DNA from: Acidobacteriota bacterium
GTDB taxonomy: Bacteria; Acidobacteriota; Terriglobia; Terriglobales; Acidobacteriaceae
NCBI GenBank assembly: GCA_021792795.1
Contig: JAJYUB010000021.1
Span: 1-59,442 of the forward strand
DNA: 59,442 nucleotides
Reading direction: 5' to 3'
Shown here: in pieces, positions 1 through 10,683 of the stretch
How the letters are laid out: every line of letters starts with the position of its first letter
How positions within the stretch are numbered: position 1 is the stretch's first letter
Made by a program: the position numbers and the translations under genes
The notes under the pieces: generated by a model
What the model was told of the DNA's origin: nothing
Database searches by the model: none
What the model saw: only the letters and a program-made list of their open reading frames with translations

Positions 1-52
1 GGGGAAACAGCAGCGTCTGGTTGACCGTGTCAGCAATGAAGTTCTGGCCCAT
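1..52 (-). CDS. Transposase N-terminus, IS1182-like (partial, runs off the window)
   Basis: An ATG at 52 on the minus strand opens a frame that stays open to the window edge and encodes MGQNFIADTVNQTLLFP. The start MGQNFI followed by a short acidic stretch and LLxP is how many IS1182/IS5-group DDE transposases begin, so this is probably the first 17 residues of such a transposase whose body lies to the left. Nothing catalytic is visible. The insertion-sequence end should lie between here and about position 230, but I could not define its inverted repeat with only one end in view. The family call rests on one short N-terminal motif. Confidence 0.45.
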   Translation of the reverse strand, partial: MGQNFIADTVNQTLLFP

Positions 53-160
53 GCTTCGAACTTAAAACAGAACCTGCTGCCCACGCTATACCCTCCGTCG
101 CAAATCTATGCCCGACACACACCTAGCGGCAAGTTTTTTTGATTTGGCCTGAAACCGCAT

Positions 161-198
161 GGACCCTGTCCCGTTTGGGATTGGGGTCCTGTTTTTTT
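161..198 (+). terminator. Rho-independent terminator-like hairpin with T-run
   Basis: GGACCC at 161-166 pairs with GGGTCC at 184-189, and an inner CCC/GGG pair tightens the loop. The hairpin is followed by TGTTTTTTT at 190-198. It would stop a transcript entering from the left or shield the insertion-sequence end; no plus-strand gene is visible upstream. Confidence 0.4.
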
Positions 199-257
199 GC
201 GCCTAAAATAGGGTGAATAGGGTGGCCGGCGCGAGCGGGATGGTGGTGCGGCCGGGT

Positions 258-581
258 TTATTGGGGCCGGCACTTCATCTGAACCAGCAGCATGCGCACT
301 GGAGTTTTTGCGAGGATGCCGTGGGGCAACATGGGAGGCATGTAGACGAAGGAGCCAGCCTGGGCGGCCACCGTCTCCTGACCCAATTGGACGTTGGCCT
401 CGCCTTCAAGGAAATAGAGGACGGCGGGCGTGGGGGCCGAGTGCGAGGAAAGTTCCTCCCCGGCAGCAAAGCCGAACAAGGTGACATTGACGTGGTCGTC
501 CTTTTGAAGGACCTGGCTCAAGATCCCTTTTTCGGGCAATGCAAGCGCGTCTTGTAGATTCGTCAGAAACTTGTAGTCCAT
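258..581 (-). CDS. Small single-domain cupin protein
   Basis: This is a 107-residue protein made of one conserved beta-barrel of the cupin_2 type. The first cupin motif lies around residues 40-60, where LFGFAAGEELSSHSAPTPAV carries only one clear histidine. The second lies around 75-95 and includes a PxxxPHG turn (PPMLPHGILA). Proteins of this size usually bind a metal and act as small isomerases, dioxygenases or sensors, and the substrate cannot be read from sequence. A good ribosome site, AGAGGGAG, sits about 8 bases before the ATG. It is the last minus-strand gene of this stretch and is separated from the esterase upstream by about 180 bases that include a dispersed repeat. Confidence 0.8.
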   Translation of the reverse strand: MDYKFLTNLQDALALPEKGILSQVLQKDDHVNVTLFGFAAGEELSSHSAPTPAVLYFLEGEANVQLGQETVAAQAGSFVYMPPMLPHGILAKTPVRMLLVQMKCRPQ

Positions 582-709
582 GAATTTTCTCCCTCTGGCC
601 TGCCTGGTAGCGGTGGGTTGCTAGCGGAGCATGGTAGATCGAATGTTCAACGATGGGGCGGCGAAGTGGTTTTCTGCGTAAAGAGGCTTTTGGAAATGAC
701 GCCAGCCTA

Positions 710-761
710 AGCGGTTTCACTTCACATATCAACACCGGGACAGCGTGCAAGGCGGCTTTTT
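710..761 (+). repeat. Dispersed repeat, left-half copy (copy 1)
   Basis: These 52 bases match the left half of the nested element at 46296-46405 with only two substitutions, starting at AGCGGTTTCACTTC and ending in GGCGGCTTTTT. The matching right half is absent here. The end of the repeat overlaps the stop codon of the esterase gene (TAA read from 762-760), so the repeat supplies the 3' end of that gene. Confidence 0.8.
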
Positions 762-2298
762 ATTTGCCATTGAATGCTGTTGCCTGGAAGGGGGAAGCCG
801 GAAGATTTGCGTCGTTGTACAGATTGCAGTCCGGATTGGCGGCCCATCCATAGCGCACGGCTACCGGAACTGCAACCGAAGCGCTGGAGACCAGCACGGT
901 CCCGCCATCGATCGTCGCCTGGGCAGGGAAGTACTTTCGATCGGCGCCTGCCACCTCAAATCCGCGAAGCGTTCCGTTCTTGCTGGTCAGGCCGCTTCCC
1001 GTGTGGTCGAACCACACGCGCAAGCCGTGGCCCTCGCTTGTCACCTGGCGAAAGATTGGACCGGAATATTCAATAGGCTCTCCATAGGCGATTGCGCGCG
1101 CCGCCAGTGCCAGCCGCGCGCCGACATCCTGCTTATCTTTGGGATGAATATTGTCCGGATCTCCAACGTCGATCGACACAGCCATGCCTGTATTCTTAAG
1201 CGCAAGCGCCTCAGTCTGCTGTTCGCGGAGTTCAGGCCACGTAGAACCTGGGTTCCAGTTGGGCAACTGCACAAATAGGAATGGAAAAGCTCCTTGCGCC
1301 CAGTGATTGCGCCAGTCCTGAATCATCGTTTTGAACAGCTCTCCATAAATGGGGACGGCTTCCGGGTCCCCATTCGATTCGCCTTGATACCAGATCACTC
1401 CTTCGATCGCGAATGGGGTCAGGGGCGCAATCATTGCGTTATATAACCCTGCCGGTTTCCATGAGTCCGGGTCCGGATGCCAGGGAAATTCCGGGACCGG
1501 CTTGCCGGCGGCCTTCGCGGCTTCAATTTCCTGCTGCTCCTTCTTCTGTTGCAACATAGTGGTCGGCAATTCATCCATCAATTTGGCGCGCCATGCAAAG
1601 ACAGGCATCAGCGAGGCATTCGCGGAGAGCGCATCGAGGCTGGTCCATGCTTCGGCAACGGTCCCGCCCCAGGTGTCGTCGATAACTCCAATGGGAACGT
1701 CCTGGTGCTGCTGCAGGTCTCTCGCAAAGAAATAACCGACAGCGGAAAACTGGGCCACCGACGCCGGCGTGCAGACGCTCCAGGCGTGCCGGACCGCCGC
1801 ATCCGTCAGCGGATAGTCGGACGACTTCGGCTCAATGTCCAGCAGGCGAATCCGAGGACAATTCGCGGCGGCGATTTCGGCTTTCTCGTTGTTCACTCCG
1901 CGATTCATTCCCTCCGCCATGGGAAATTCCATGTTGGACTGCCCCGAAGCGATCCAGACATCGCCGACCAGCACATCCTGCAGCGTGATCGCGTTGGCGC
2001 CGTGAATCTCCATCGAAAACGGGCCTCCGGCTTTGCCTGGCTTCAGATATACGCTCCATCGTCCCAGGTTGTCTGCGACTGCATTTTGCGTTTCTCCGCG
2101 AAATGTAACCGACACAGTTTCATTTGGAGCCGCCATTCCCCATACATGCACGGGCAGGTCCCGTTGCACCACCATGTGGTCGGCGAAAATCGAGGGCAGG
2201 CGCACCTCGGCACGAGCAAGCGGGATGGAACAGACGAGGATTGCGAGGGCCACAAGCCGCGTCGTTTTCAAGCCAGTAAAGGAAGTCAAGCGTTTCAC
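760..2298 (-). CDS. Secreted sialate O-acetylesterase-like SGNH hydrolase
   Basis: The 512-residue protein has an N-terminal signal peptide ending near ARA-EVRLP (residue about 30), then the layout of the sialic-acid 9-O-acetylesterase family. The nucleophile block is DVWIASGQSNMEFPM (serine of GQSN, about residue 122). A conserved IEGVIWYQGESNG block follows near 300, and the catalytic Asp/His pair is probably in GDPDNIHPKDK near 377. In soil bacteria such enzymes deacetylate plant or microbial polysaccharides as often as sialic acid, so the substrate is open. It follows the CocE-type hydrolase gene with a 26-base gap, so the two are probably co-transcribed. The last codons and the stop lie inside a dispersed repeat. 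Confidence 0.85.
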   Translation of the reverse strand: MKRLTSFTGLKTTRLVALAILVCSIPLARAEVRLPSIFADHMVVQRDLPVHVWGMAAPNETVSVTFRGETQNAVADNLGRWSVYLKPGKAGGPFSMEIHGANAITLQDVLVGDVWIASGQSNMEFPMAEGMNRGVNNEKAEIAAANCPRIRLLDIEPKSSDYPLTDAAVRHAWSVCTPASVAQFSAVGYFFARDLQQHQDVPIGVIDDTWGGTVAEAWTSLDALSANASLMPVFAWRAKLMDELPTTMLQQKKEQQEIEAAKAAGKPVPEFPWHPDPDSWKPAGLYNAMIAPLTPFAIEGVIWYQGESNGDPEAVPIYGELFKTMIQDWRNHWAQGAFPFLFVQLPNWNPGSTWPELREQQTEALALKNTGMAVSIDVGDPDNIHPKDKQDVGARLALAARAIAYGEPIEYSGPIFRQVTSEGHGLRVWFDHTGSGLTSKNGTLRGFEVAGADRKYFPAQATIDGGTVLVSSASVAVPVAVRYGWAANPDCNLYNDANLPASPFQATAFNGK

Positions 2299-2324
2299 GA
2301 TGGACCTTTCTGCCGTTTGTCGCC

Positions 2325-4304
2325 TTAGTCCATGGGATGAGGATGCGGCACTACCGTGATGGTGATCTCAGACGGATATTCCGCCGAATGATGCACCTCA
2401 TTATGCGCGACAACGCTCTTCGTCTCGTCGTAATTGTTGCCGCCGGTGTTCAAGTTTCGATCGAAGCGCGGGAAGTTGCTGCTTGACACCTCAATGCGCA
2501 GGGAATGGCCGGCGGCGATATAGTCGCTGGTCTGCATGGGCTGAAAAGTCACCTTGTAGACCTTGTCCGGCTCCATCCACGCCGGCGGTCCGTCATATCC
2601 ATTGCGATAGCGCATGCGCTGGATATTTTCGTCCAGGTTGTAGGCTGGGCCGTTGGGACCGACATCGATCAGCTTCACGGTAAAGTCCGTATCTTTCGCG
2701 TCGGAGGATACATAGAGCGTCACATCGATCGGCCCGCTGACCTCCGTTCCTTCCTTGAACGGCCCGGTCGTATAGACCAGAATGTCATTGCGAGTTTCCA
2801 TCGAGCGCTGGTCGTACGCGCCCGGGTGTACGGCATTCCCTTCACAGCAAACGTTGCCTCCGTGCGTGGGCACAGGGTTCATGGGATCGTAGGTGAACTG
2901 GTCGCCGAAGTCGCGCTTTGGAGGGGCCGCAGCCAAGGAACCGTCTCCGTACAGACTGTTGGCTTTGCCGGCGCTGGAAAGATAGAAGCTCATCGGCTGC
3001 GAGCCTTCCGGAGGCCAGGTGTTCGAGGTCTCCCAGCGGTTCTCTCCCATCACGTAGTAGCGGACCCTGGGCATCGTTTCCAGAACGTGATTGTCCTCTC
3101 CCTTCAGGAAGTGGTCGAACCAACCATAGGTGAGGGCGTCGACATTGATATGCGCATCGCCCATGTCGCGCTCGCCGATCACGGTATGGTCGGTGGCGCG
3201 CCAATAGCCGCAGTGGCCGGTCGGCGCAATCACCGCGTACTGCTCGTTGGCAATGTCCGGCCGCGCCGTTTTGCGCACAAAGTTATAGGCCGCCAGGTTG
3301 GGTCCAATCGACACGTCGTACCAAGACATCCACCAGAAGCCAGGCACGTCGATCTTCATGCTGTCGTTCCACAGGCCGCCTTTGTACCACGCAGGATCGT
3401 TGGGAGCGCGCTCTATCATGGCGCCACCTGTGGCGATCCCCGGCATGTGGTCCGCGAAGATTCCTTTCGGCCCGTTCACTGCTTTGATGATGTCCATCTC
3501 CGGCAGATGCCACAGCGCTTGCGACCAATCGACAGGCGGAAAATGCGGCGCAAGGTCGAAAGCTCTCGACTCTTTTATAAGTTCTGCCTGAGATGTGTCT
3601 CCCGGGAACATCGGCCGCACTGTATTCTGCACGTCATAGAGCCAGTCGATAAACAGCATCTGCACCGCGCCGCCGCGATACCAGTTTCCCTGCTCGTAAT
3701 AGGGGCCCACGCGGCCCACGCCAGCGCCAAATCCCATCGGGACAAACGCCGCGTCCGCCGGGTTTCCCATGGCTGTGACCGCAAGCTGCCATTCCGCGGT
3801 GGAAGAGCATCCGATGGTGCCGACTTTGCCGTTCGACCATGGCTGCTTTGCGATCCATGAAAATTCGTCGTACCCATCGCTCAACGGCGGTCCCAGGATG
3901 TCGTAGTTTCCCTGCGAAAAAAATTGCCCGCGCTCGTTGATCTCGACATAGGCATAGCCGCGCTTCACCGCATTCAACTCCGCGCTCATGTTGCGGGGCG
4001 CGCCCAGCGCGATGCTCCAGTAGTTGAAGTTGTAAGGCGTGCGCACAAAGATGGTCCCATACTTCTTCGACTCATCTTTCGGGCGATAGATGTCGGCCGC
4101 CATCAGCTTGCCATCGCTCATAGGAACCATGACCTTGCGATCGACGATGGCCACGGATTCCAACTCTTTTTCCAGCGCGTTGTTTTTGGCGATCTGCGCT
4201 TCTTGGGAGCGGCTTCCGTCCTGGGCAAACAGGCTTGGGAGAACGCAAACGGTGGTTGCCACAAGGGCCGAGGCAAGGAATGAGCGGCCAAAGTTTTTTC
4301 GCAT
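2325..4304 (-). CDS. Secreted CocE/NonD family hydrolase (X-Pro dipeptidyl-peptidase S15 type)
   Basis: I chose the ATG at 4304 because GGAG lies just upstream and it opens directly into a signal peptide ([20 protein letters not shown], cleavage after LFAQ). This gives 659 residues. The S15-type alpha/beta-hydrolase core shows DIYRPKD near 70, the nucleophile elbow [15 protein letters not shown] near 165-180, and a probable catalytic His in [10 protein letters not shown] near 370. A jelly-roll C-terminal domain covers roughly 440-659 ([19 protein letters not shown]). Relatives cleave acyl-amino esters, glutaryl-cephalosporins or X-Pro peptides. It lies between an amino-acid permease and a second secreted esterase, which suggests export-side scavenging of acylated peptides or glycans. 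Confidence 0.85.
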   Translation of the reverse strand: MRKNFGRSFLASALVATTVCVLPSLFAQDGSRSQEAQIAKNNALEKELESVAIVDRKVMVPMSDGKLMAADIYRPKDESKKYGTIFVRTPYNFNYWSIALGAPRNMSAELNAVKRGYAYVEINERGQFFSQGNYDILGPPLSDGYDEFSWIAKQPWSNGKVGTIGCSSTAEWQLAVTAMGNPADAAFVPMGFGAGVGRVGPYYEQGNWYRGGAVQMLFIDWLYDVQNTVRPMFPGDTSQAELIKESRAFDLAPHFPPVDWSQALWHLPEMDIIKAVNGPKGIFADHMPGIATGGAMIERAPNDPAWYKGGLWNDSMKIDVPGFWWMSWYDVSIGPNLAAYNFVRKTARPDIANEQYAVIAPTGHCGYWRATDHTVIGERDMGDAHINVDALTYGWFDHFLKGEDNHVLETMPRVRYYVMGENRWETSNTWPPEGSQPMSFYLSSAGKANSLYGDGSLAAAPPKRDFGDQFTYDPMNPVPTHGGNVCCEGNAVHPGAYDQRSMETRNDILVYTTGPFKEGTEVSGPIDVTLYVSSDAKDTDFTVKLIDVGPNGPAYNLDENIQRMRYRNGYDGPPAWMEPDKVYKVTFQPMQTSDYIAAGHSLRIEVSSSNFPRFDRNLNTGGNNYDETKSVVAHNEVHHSAEYPSEITITVVPHPHPMD

Positions 4305-4359
4305 TTTAAAGTCTCCATACTGCGCGCTCGCGAACGAGCGCCCCAACAGCATAGTAATC

Positions 4360-5715
4360 TTAGGCGTCTTCCGCGGGTAGCTCAAAATTGATGAGGTTCT
4401 TGCGGAACCCATGCGTTTTCCATGCGCCGAAACTGATTCCGGCGGCCATCCAGATGACGCCTGCAACAATGGCCGTATGGCTCAGGTTCAACCACAGCAA
4501 CAGGCAGATGCAGAAGCCTGCAACCGGCGGAATAAAGTGAGCGATCTTCTTTTCCGACGCGCGAAGAAAATAGTGCACGAAGGCAGCGGCGTTGACGCCC
4601 ATAAATGCGATCAGCGCGCCGAAGTTCAGCATTTCAGCGCCCAATTGATAGCTCATGATGAAGGCCCCCGCCAGGGCAATCAGGCCGACAAAAATCACAT
4701 TATTGCGCGGCACATGTCGTTTCGGGTCGACCTTGCCGAAGAAAGATTTCGGCAGCGCCTCGCTGCGACCCATTCCGTATAAAAGTCTTGCCGCGCCCAG
4801 TTGCGCCCCCATTCCGGAGCCGAAGTTGGCCACCAGCAAGGTGAACCCGACAATGATGAACATGGGGTGCCAGGCGCGCGCGGCGACATGGACGAAGGCC
4901 GTGTCCACGTTAGGGAAGGCTTCCGACGCCGGCCAGATGAGCTGTGCCGCGTACACCTGGAAGGCGGAAAGAATGCCAATCACCAGACAGGTCAACACCG
5001 TTGCCAGCAGTATATTTCGTCGCGGGTCCTCGACTTCTTCCGACAACGTGGAAATGCCATCGAAGCCAATGTATGTCAACACCGCAATCGATGTGCCGCC
5101 GAGGACCGCTTTGGTGTTCCAGGTAGCGGGATCGTAAAAAGGGCGCATGAAGAAGCCTGCCCCGCCATGATGGCCAAAAATATAATGCGCGGCAACCACG
5201 AAAAAAATTGCGATCACCACGCCCATCGCCACCGCTAAACCGAAGTTCACGTGGGCGGAACTCTTGACGCCTTGAACGTTCAATCCAGTAAAGACCGCCG
5301 CAAAAAAGACGGCCCACGCCCAATAGGCAACGTGCGGCGCAAAGACGTGCGCCTGCTGACTGCACCAGATAATGCAGATCATGGGATTCAGCAGATAATC
5401 CATCACCATGCCCCAGCCGGTGATGTAGCCCAGAGCGGGATTGATTTCCTGGCCGACGTAGGTGAACGCGGAGCCGGCGCTGGGATAGACGCGCGCCATG
5501 CGGCCGTAGCTGATGGCCGTGAACAGCATGGCGACCATGGCGATCAGGATGGTGGTGACCGCATACCCATGGCTTCGGTCGCTCAACACGCCGAACACAG
5601 ACATGGGGGCGACGGGCTGCACCACAATCACGCCATAAAGAACCAGGTCCCATAAGGTGAGACTGCGGCGCAAACCAGCAGCGCTTCCAACCGAAGCGCT
5701 GTTTTTCTTCTCCAT
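4360..5715 (-). CDS. APC-superfamily amino acid/polyamine permease
   Basis: The 451-residue inner-membrane protein has about twelve hydrophobic segments and begins with a cytoplasmic [20 protein letters not shown], the unwound TM1 region typical of APC transporters. It continues with [20 protein letters not shown] in TM2-3 and [18 protein letters not shown] around residue 230, a well-kept APC loop signature. Its closest described relatives are putrescine/amino-acid importers of the PuuP/YhdG type, but the substrate is not readable. AAGGACC precedes the ATG. It heads a probable three-gene minus-strand unit with the CocE and SGNH hydrolases (gap of 55 bases to the CocE start), so uptake of what those enzymes release is a reasonable inference. 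Confidence 0.85.
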   Translation of the reverse strand: MEKKNSASVGSAAGLRRSLTLWDLVLYGVIVVQPVAPMSVFGVLSDRSHGYAVTTILIAMVAMLFTAISYGRMARVYPSAGSAFTYVGQEINPALGYITGWGMVMDYLLNPMICIIWCSQQAHVFAPHVAYWAWAVFFAAVFTGLNVQGVKSSAHVNFGLAVAMGVVIAIFFVVAAHYIFGHHGGAGFFMRPFYDPATWNTKAVLGGTSIAVLTYIGFDGISTLSEEVEDPRRNILLATVLTCLVIGILSAFQVYAAQLIWPASEAFPNVDTAFVHVAARAWHPMFIIVGFTLLVANFGSGMGAQLGAARLLYGMGRSEALPKSFFGKVDPKRHVPRNNVIFVGLIALAGAFIMSYQLGAEMLNFGALIAFMGVNAAAFVHYFLRASEKKIAHFIPPVAGFCICLLLWLNLSHTAIVAGVIWMAAGISFGAWKTHGFRKNLINFELPAEDA

Positions 5716-5732
5716 GATGGTCCTTGCTTAAA

Positions 5733-5919
5733 CCGGATTTAAAAATACAGTGTTCAGAAATAAGGACATGATTCCGAGCGCAGCGAAGAATCCAGAGGGC
5801 GATCGCGGCCATTGCCGGGCAAATATTTTCCGGATACTTTACTCCGGTCGCCGCAGCGGCCTCCATTCAGAATGACTCTCCTCGATCTACGACTGCACCA
5901 ACGGCAAATCAGCTTTTTT
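5733..5919. repeat. MITE-like dispersed repeat, copy A
   Basis: The segment fills the gap between the efflux operon and the permease operon. It starts with CCGGATTT and ends with CAAATCAGCTTTTTT. Inside are an arm with GAGCGCAGCGAAGAATCC (about 5774-5791) and an opposing arm ending TTCAGAATGACTC (about 5868-5880). The same edges and arms, in the same order, occur at 25071-25240. No protein is encoded. Confidence 0.75.
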
Positions 5920-5954
5920 GTGTCCCTTCCACTGTAACTGCTGCTGGCCGAGTT

Positions 5955-7514
5955 TTACCTCTGAATCTTTGTTTCCGCTTTGGACGGCCCCTTGGCCACC
6001 TGGGCCGGTGTTGGCAGTTGCGAAGTGTCCCAGCCTCCACCCAAAGAACCCACCAGCTCCACCGCGCCCATCATCTGTTCCACTTGCAGATCGGCCAGGG
6101 TCTGTTGATCGCCCAGCAATGTCGTCTGCAACAGGACCACGTCGATATAGGGATCGAGGCCAGTTTCATAGCGGCCGATTTCCAGATTCAGGGCGTCCTG
6201 CGCGGAGGCCACGGCTTGCCTTTGCTGCTGGATTTGCTGCGACAAAATACGGACCTGGGCCAGATAATCTTCCACCTGCTGGAACGCCGTCAATACGGTC
6301 TGGCGGTAGTTGGCAAGGTCTGCATTGTAGATCGCAACATACTCGTGGAGCGTCGGGTCCAGAGCGGCATTGAAGAGGGGCACGGAAATTGTAGGCCCGA
6401 CCGACCAGAAGCGACTGGGCCAGTCAAGCAAATGGGAAAACGCCGAGCTTTGCGTGCCTCCACTGGCGGAAAGAACCAGGTTGGGATAGAAAGCGGCGTA
6501 GGCCACGCCGATCTCAGCATTCGCCGCGGCCATGGTACGTTCCGCTGCCGCGATGTCTGGACGGCGCTCCAGCAATTGCGACGGTATTCCAATCGGGACC
6601 GGCGGCGGAGCGACGGTGAGGGGCCGGACGGGAATTGAGAAGCTCGATGCCTGCTTGCCCACCAGCACCGCGATCGCATGCTCATATTGCGCCCGCAGGA
6701 TGCCAAGGTTGGTGGCTGCGGATTCGGCGCTCTGCAGCGTGCTTTGCGCCTCGACCACGGAAACCTTGTCGTCCACACCCGTTTCGTACAGGGCTTGCGT
6801 CAACGCCAGTGTTTTCCTGTCCGCTTCCACCGTCTCCGCATATAGACGGACCAGCGCGTCCTGGCCGTGGATTTCAAAGTAGTATTCGGCCAGCGCGACC
6901 TGCTCGCTCAGCCGCTCATTCTCGAGATCGGCTGCACTGACCTGCGCGTTGTATTCAGCCGCATGCACGGTATTCCGTATCCTGCCCCAAACATCCGGCT
7001 CCCAGGAGACGGTTGCGGGAAGCTGATACATGGTGAATAGCTTGCCTGTGTTGGCGGTTGTGGAGTTCGTCAGGTTGCCTGAGGAGAGCGAGCGGGAAAA
7101 GGACGGGGCACCCGTAGCGGTGGGGAAATATAGCGCGCGCGCTTCGCCGACCAGCGCCCGGGCTTCCATGAAATTCTGAAAGTATTGCTTGATGGTTTGA
7201 TTGTCGATGTTCAACCGGTCTTCCAGCGCATTCAGTTCCGGCTCGTGGAACGCCTCCCACCAGTTGCCGCGCAGCATTGCGTCCTGCGGTTGCGCCACCG
7301 TCCACGGGCCGGCGTCTTGGTGCGGCTGCGCAGGCGACTCCTTATACACGGCGGGGGCCTGCGTGACAGGCGGGTGATACTTGGGTCCAACCGTGCAGCC
7401 GGTCACGGCGCAACTAAGGAATGCCGCCCCCCACGCGGAGAGGAACCTGAACCTGTACTGCGCAGCCCGCGATTGCGGATTTGCCGAATTCCTGTCGATA
7501 CCGATTTTCCTCAT
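5955..7514 (-). CDS. Outer-membrane factor of RND efflux system (NodT/OprM-type lipoprotein)
   Basis: This is the TolC-like outer-membrane channel of the efflux operon. From the ATG at 7514 (AGGAAG upstream) it has 519 residues. A lipoprotein signal is visible with the lipobox region LSCAVTGCTVGPKY near residue 40, so the mature protein is probably acylated on that Cys. Two OEP repeats follow, the second opening with the hallmark PSQLLERRPDIAAAERTMAA near 300-320. Long heptad helices occur around 240-280 and 430-480. Two in-frame starts lie upstream (7568 and 7538). It follows the second permease after 76 bases and completes the tripartite pump. Confidence 0.9.
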   Translation of the reverse strand: MRKIGIDRNSANPQSRAAQYRFRFLSAWGAAFLSCAVTGCTVGPKYHPPVTQAPAVYKESPAQPHQDAGPWTVAQPQDAMLRGNWWEAFHEPELNALEDRLNIDNQTIKQYFQNFMEARALVGEARALYFPTATGAPSFSRSLSSGNLTNSTTANTGKLFTMYQLPATVSWEPDVWGRIRNTVHAAEYNAQVSAADLENERLSEQVALAEYYFEIHGQDALVRLYAETVEADRKTLALTQALYETGVDDKVSVVEAQSTLQSAESAATNLGILRAQYEHAIAVLVGKQASSFSIPVRPLTVAPPPVPIGIPSQLLERRPDIAAAERTMAAANAEIGVAYAAFYPNLVLSASGGTQSSAFSHLLDWPSRFWSVGPTISVPLFNAALDPTLHEYVAIYNADLANYRQTVLTAFQQVEDYLAQVRILSQQIQQQRQAVASAQDALNLEIGRYETGLDPYIDVVLLQTTLLGDQQTLADLQVEQMMGAVELVGSLGGGWDTSQLPTPAQVAKGPSKAETKIQR

Positions 7515-7590
7515 AAGGAACTTCCTGCCTTGCTTCATTCTCTCGACTCGCAATCGACTTCGAGCCAAGCACGTTCTACATCCCTGTTGC

Positions 7591-10500
7591 TTACGACGTG
7601 GCTTCGCCCATCGGGGCGGCTAACGTATCGTGATCCCTTCTCAACATGCGTAGCCGCAAACGGTCCATGTACAGATAAATCACCGGCGTCGTGTACAGTG
7701 TCAGCGCCTGGCTGACGATCAAACCACCCACGATGGTGATCCCCAGCGGCCGGCGCAATTCCGAACCCGTGCCAGTGCCGAACGCCAGCGGCAGCGCCCC
7801 AAAGAGGGCCGCCATCGTGGTCATCAGAATGGGACGGAAGCGCAACATGCAGGCTTCAAAGATTGCGTCCGAGGTGCTCATGCCCTCGCGCTCCGCCACC
7901 AGCGCGAAGTCAATCATCATGATCGCGTTCTTCTTCACAATGCCGATCAGCAACACGATGCCGATAATCGAAATCACATTCAGATCTATTTTGAACAGCA
8001 TCAGAGCCAGCATCGCCCCGACGCTGGCCGAAGGCAGCGTGGAGATGATGGTCAGCGGATGGACCAGGCTTTCATACAGAATGCCAAGCACGATATACAC
8101 GGCCAGCAGCGCGGTCAGCACCAGGACCGGTTCCGTCTTCAGCGATTGCTGGTACGCCTGGACGGTGCCGGCAAAAAAACCGTGAAGGCTGGAGGGCGTG
8201 TTCAGCCGTCGTTGCATCCGGTCCACCAGCCGGGTCGCGTCGCTCAGAGACATTCCCGGCGCCATATTGAATGAGACCGTGACCGAAGGGAACAAGCCGG
8301 TGTGGTTCACTTGCAATGGCGTGCTGTCGGCCTGCGCTGTCGCAACAGCATTCAGCGGCACGACGCCATTGGCAGTTGCGGATGGATAGATGAAATTCAG
8401 TCCTTGCGGCGATTGCCAGTATTGCGGAGCTACCTCCAACACCACGTAATACTGGTTCAGTTCCGTGTAGATCAGCGAAACTTCAGACTGCCCGAACGCG
8501 CTGTACAGGCTCGAGTCCAGCGATTGCGACGTAAGACCGAGCCGCGCCGCGGTGGCACGGTCGTAGGTCACATATTCTTCCAACCCGCCATTTTGCTGGT
8601 CCGTGTTGACATCCTGAAAACCTGGGACCTTTTTCATGTTTTCCAGCAGGATGGGGCCCCACTTGGTCAAGTCCTGGACGTTGTCCGACTGCAGCGTGTA
8701 TTGATACAGGGCCGCACTCAGTCGTCCTCCAATGCGCAGGTCCTGGGCCGCCTGAAGAAAGGCCGACGCCACCGGAAGGCGGTTCAACTTGGGCCGCAAG
8801 CGGTTGATGATTTGCGCGGCGCCGACCTTGCGCTCATCGAGCGGCTTGAGGGCGATGTAAATAAACCCGCCATTCCCATTGCCGACGTAGGCATTCACGT
8901 TCGCGACTGCCGGGTCCGCTTTAATGACCCCCACCAGCCGCTTGATGGAGTCGTCCATCACTGCAAAGGAGGCATCTTGCGGGCCTTGTACGCCGCCAAT
9001 CAGCGCCCCTGTGTCCTGCTGCGGGAAAAAGCCTTTCGGAATTTTCACGATCAGGACAACGTTGAGCGCGATCACCAATAGAAGCACAATCAACGTTAAA
9101 AACGGATTGTCCAGCACCCAGGTCAGCGAGTGACGGTAGGTCGCCAGCATCCCATCGAAAAACTTCTCGCTGGTCCGGTACATGGCGCCATGCTTTTCCG
9201 TTTTGCGCTCTTTCAGGATGTAGGCGCACATCATGGGAGTGGTGGTCAAGGAGATGACCATGGAGATGATAATTGCGGTGGAAAGCGTGACGGCAAACTC
9301 GCGAAAGAGACGGCCGACAATCCCGCCCATCATTAAGATGGGAATAAAGACCGCGATCAGCGACATGCTGATGGTGAAAATGGTCGATCCTATCTCTCGG
9401 GAACCCTTCAACGCAGCGGCAAACGGGGTCATCCCCTGCTCCAGGTGGCGAGAAATGTTTTCCATCACGACAATGGCGTCGTCCACTACAAATCCGGTGG
9501 AGATGGTCAACGCCATCAGCGAAAGATTGTCCAGGCTGTAGCCAAACACCCACATCACCGCAAAGGCGCCAATCAACGACACCGGCACGGCGACGGTGGG
9601 GATCAGGGTCGAGTGCCAGTTGCGGAGAAACACAAAGACCACAAGGATCACCAGGAGCACGGAGATGACCAACGTCTGCTCCACATTGGTGACAGAGGCT
9701 TTGATTGTTGTCGTCCGGTCCAAGACAACGGTGGTGTCGATGCCTTGCGGAAGGATGGACTGCAAGAACGGAAGCTGACTGCGAATCAGCTCGTTGGTCG
9801 CAATAATGTTGGCGCCCGGCTGGCGGAAAATGATGATCGTGACCGAGGGAATGCCGTTCAGATACCCGGCATTGCGAATGTTCTGCGCCGAATCGGCGAC
9901 CTGAGCGACATCGGACAGGCGGACCGCCTGGTTGTTGTGGTAGCCAATAATCAACGGCTTATATTGGCTCGCCTTCGAGATCTGATCGTTGTCCAGGATG
10001 TCCGCCGTCACCGCGCCGTCGGAGAGCTGCCCTCGGGGGGCATCGGAGTTCTGCAGGCCCAGGACCGACTGAACATTGCCCAGCGTCAGCCCATAACTGT
10101 TCAGTTGCGCAGGATTGACGTCCACCCGTACCGAAGGCAAAGAACCTCCACCGACGATGACCTGCCCCACTCCCTGGATCTGCGAGAGCTTCTGCATCAT
10201 CACGGTAGACGCCTCGTCATACATCTTCTCTTTGTCGTATTTGTCTGAGGTCAGCCCGAGGATCATGATGGGCGCATCGGAAGGGTTGGTCAGACGGTAG
10301 GTTGGGTTCGAAGGAAGATTGGCAGGCAAATAAGTTCGCGCCGCGTTGATGGCCGCTTCCACGTCCCGCGCCGCGCCATTGATGTCCCGGCCGAGGTCAA
10401 ATTGCAGCGTGATCGACGTATTTCCAAGCTGGCTGGACGAAGTCATCTCCGTGATGCCGGCAATATGGCCCAGTTGGCGTTCCAGCGGAGTTGCCACCGA

Positions 10501-10683
10501 CGAGGCCATGATCTGAGCGCTCGCTCCTGGAAGACCGGCTTGCACGGAAATTGTGGGAAAGTCGATTTGCGGCAGCGGAGAAACAGGCAGCACAGTAAAA
10601 GCGACTGCGCCGGCAAGCGCAATGGCGATCGTCAGCAATGTGGTTGCGACCGGCCGCCGGATGAAGGGTCCGGAGATGTTCAT
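7591..10683 (-). CDS. mdtC: RND multidrug efflux permease (MdtC-like)
   Basis: A proton-driven inner-membrane drug transporter of 1030 residues, the usual AcrB/MdtC length. It starts [20 protein letters not shown] (TM1). The TM4 proton-relay motif [20 protein letters not shown] lies near 400, with both Asp residues present. The TM10 lysine motif is in [20 protein letters not shown] near 930, and the two porter domains are intact. I set the start at the ATG overlapping the previous gene's TGA by four bases (10680-10683), which couples translation. The open frame extends to 10944, but that part is the other frame of the preceding gene. The two unequal permeases in tandem match the MdtB/MdtC arrangement, in which a B2C heterotrimer forms. 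Substrates cannot be inferred. Confidence 0.9.
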   Translation of the reverse strand: MNISGPFIRRPVATTLLTIAIALAGAVAFTVLPVSPLPQIDFPTISVQAGLPGASAQIMASSVATPLERQLGHIAGITEMTSSSQLGNTSITLQFDLGRDINGAARDVEAAINAARTYLPANLPSNPTYRLTNPSDAPIMILGLTSDKYDKEKMYDEASTVMMQKLSQIQGVGQVIVGGGSLPSVRVDVNPAQLNSYGLTLGNVQSVLGLQNSDAPRGQLSDGAVTADILDNDQISKASQYKPLIIGYHNNQAVRLSDVAQVADSAQNIRNAGYLNGIPSVTIIIFRQPGANIIATNELIRSQLPFLQSILPQGIDTTVVLDRTTTIKASVTNVEQTLVISVLLVILVVFVFLRNWHSTLIPTVAVPVSLIGAFAVMWVFGYSLDNLSLMALTISTGFVVDDAIVVMENISRHLEQGMTPFAAALKGSREIGSTIFTISMSLIAVFIPILMMGGIVGRLFREFAVTLSTAIIISMVISLTTTPMMCAYILKERKTEKHGAMYRTSEKFFDGMLATYRHSLTWVLDNPFLTLIVLLLVIALNVVLIVKIPKGFFPQQDTGALIGGVQGPQDASFAVMDDSIKRLVGVIKADPAVANVNAYVGNGNGGFIYIALKPLDERKVGAAQIINRLRPKLNRLPVASAFLQAAQDLRIGGRLSAALYQYTLQSDNVQDLTKWGPILLENMKKVPGFQDVNTDQQNGGLEEYVTYDRATAARLGLTSQSLDSSLYSAFGQSEVSLIYTELNQYYVVLEVAPQYWQSPQGLNFIYPSATANGVVPLNAVATAQADSTPLQVNHTGLFPSVTVSFNMAPGMSLSDATRLVDRMQRRLNTPSSLHGFFAGTVQAYQQSLKTEPVLVLTALLAVYIVLGILYESLVHPLTIISTLPSASVGAMLALMLFKIDLNVISIIGIVLLIGIVKKNAIMMIDFALVAEREGMSTSDAIFEACMLRFRPILMTTMAALFGALPLAFGTGTGSELRRPLGITIVGGLIVSQALTLYTTPVIYLYMDRLRLRMLRRDHDTLAAPMGEATS

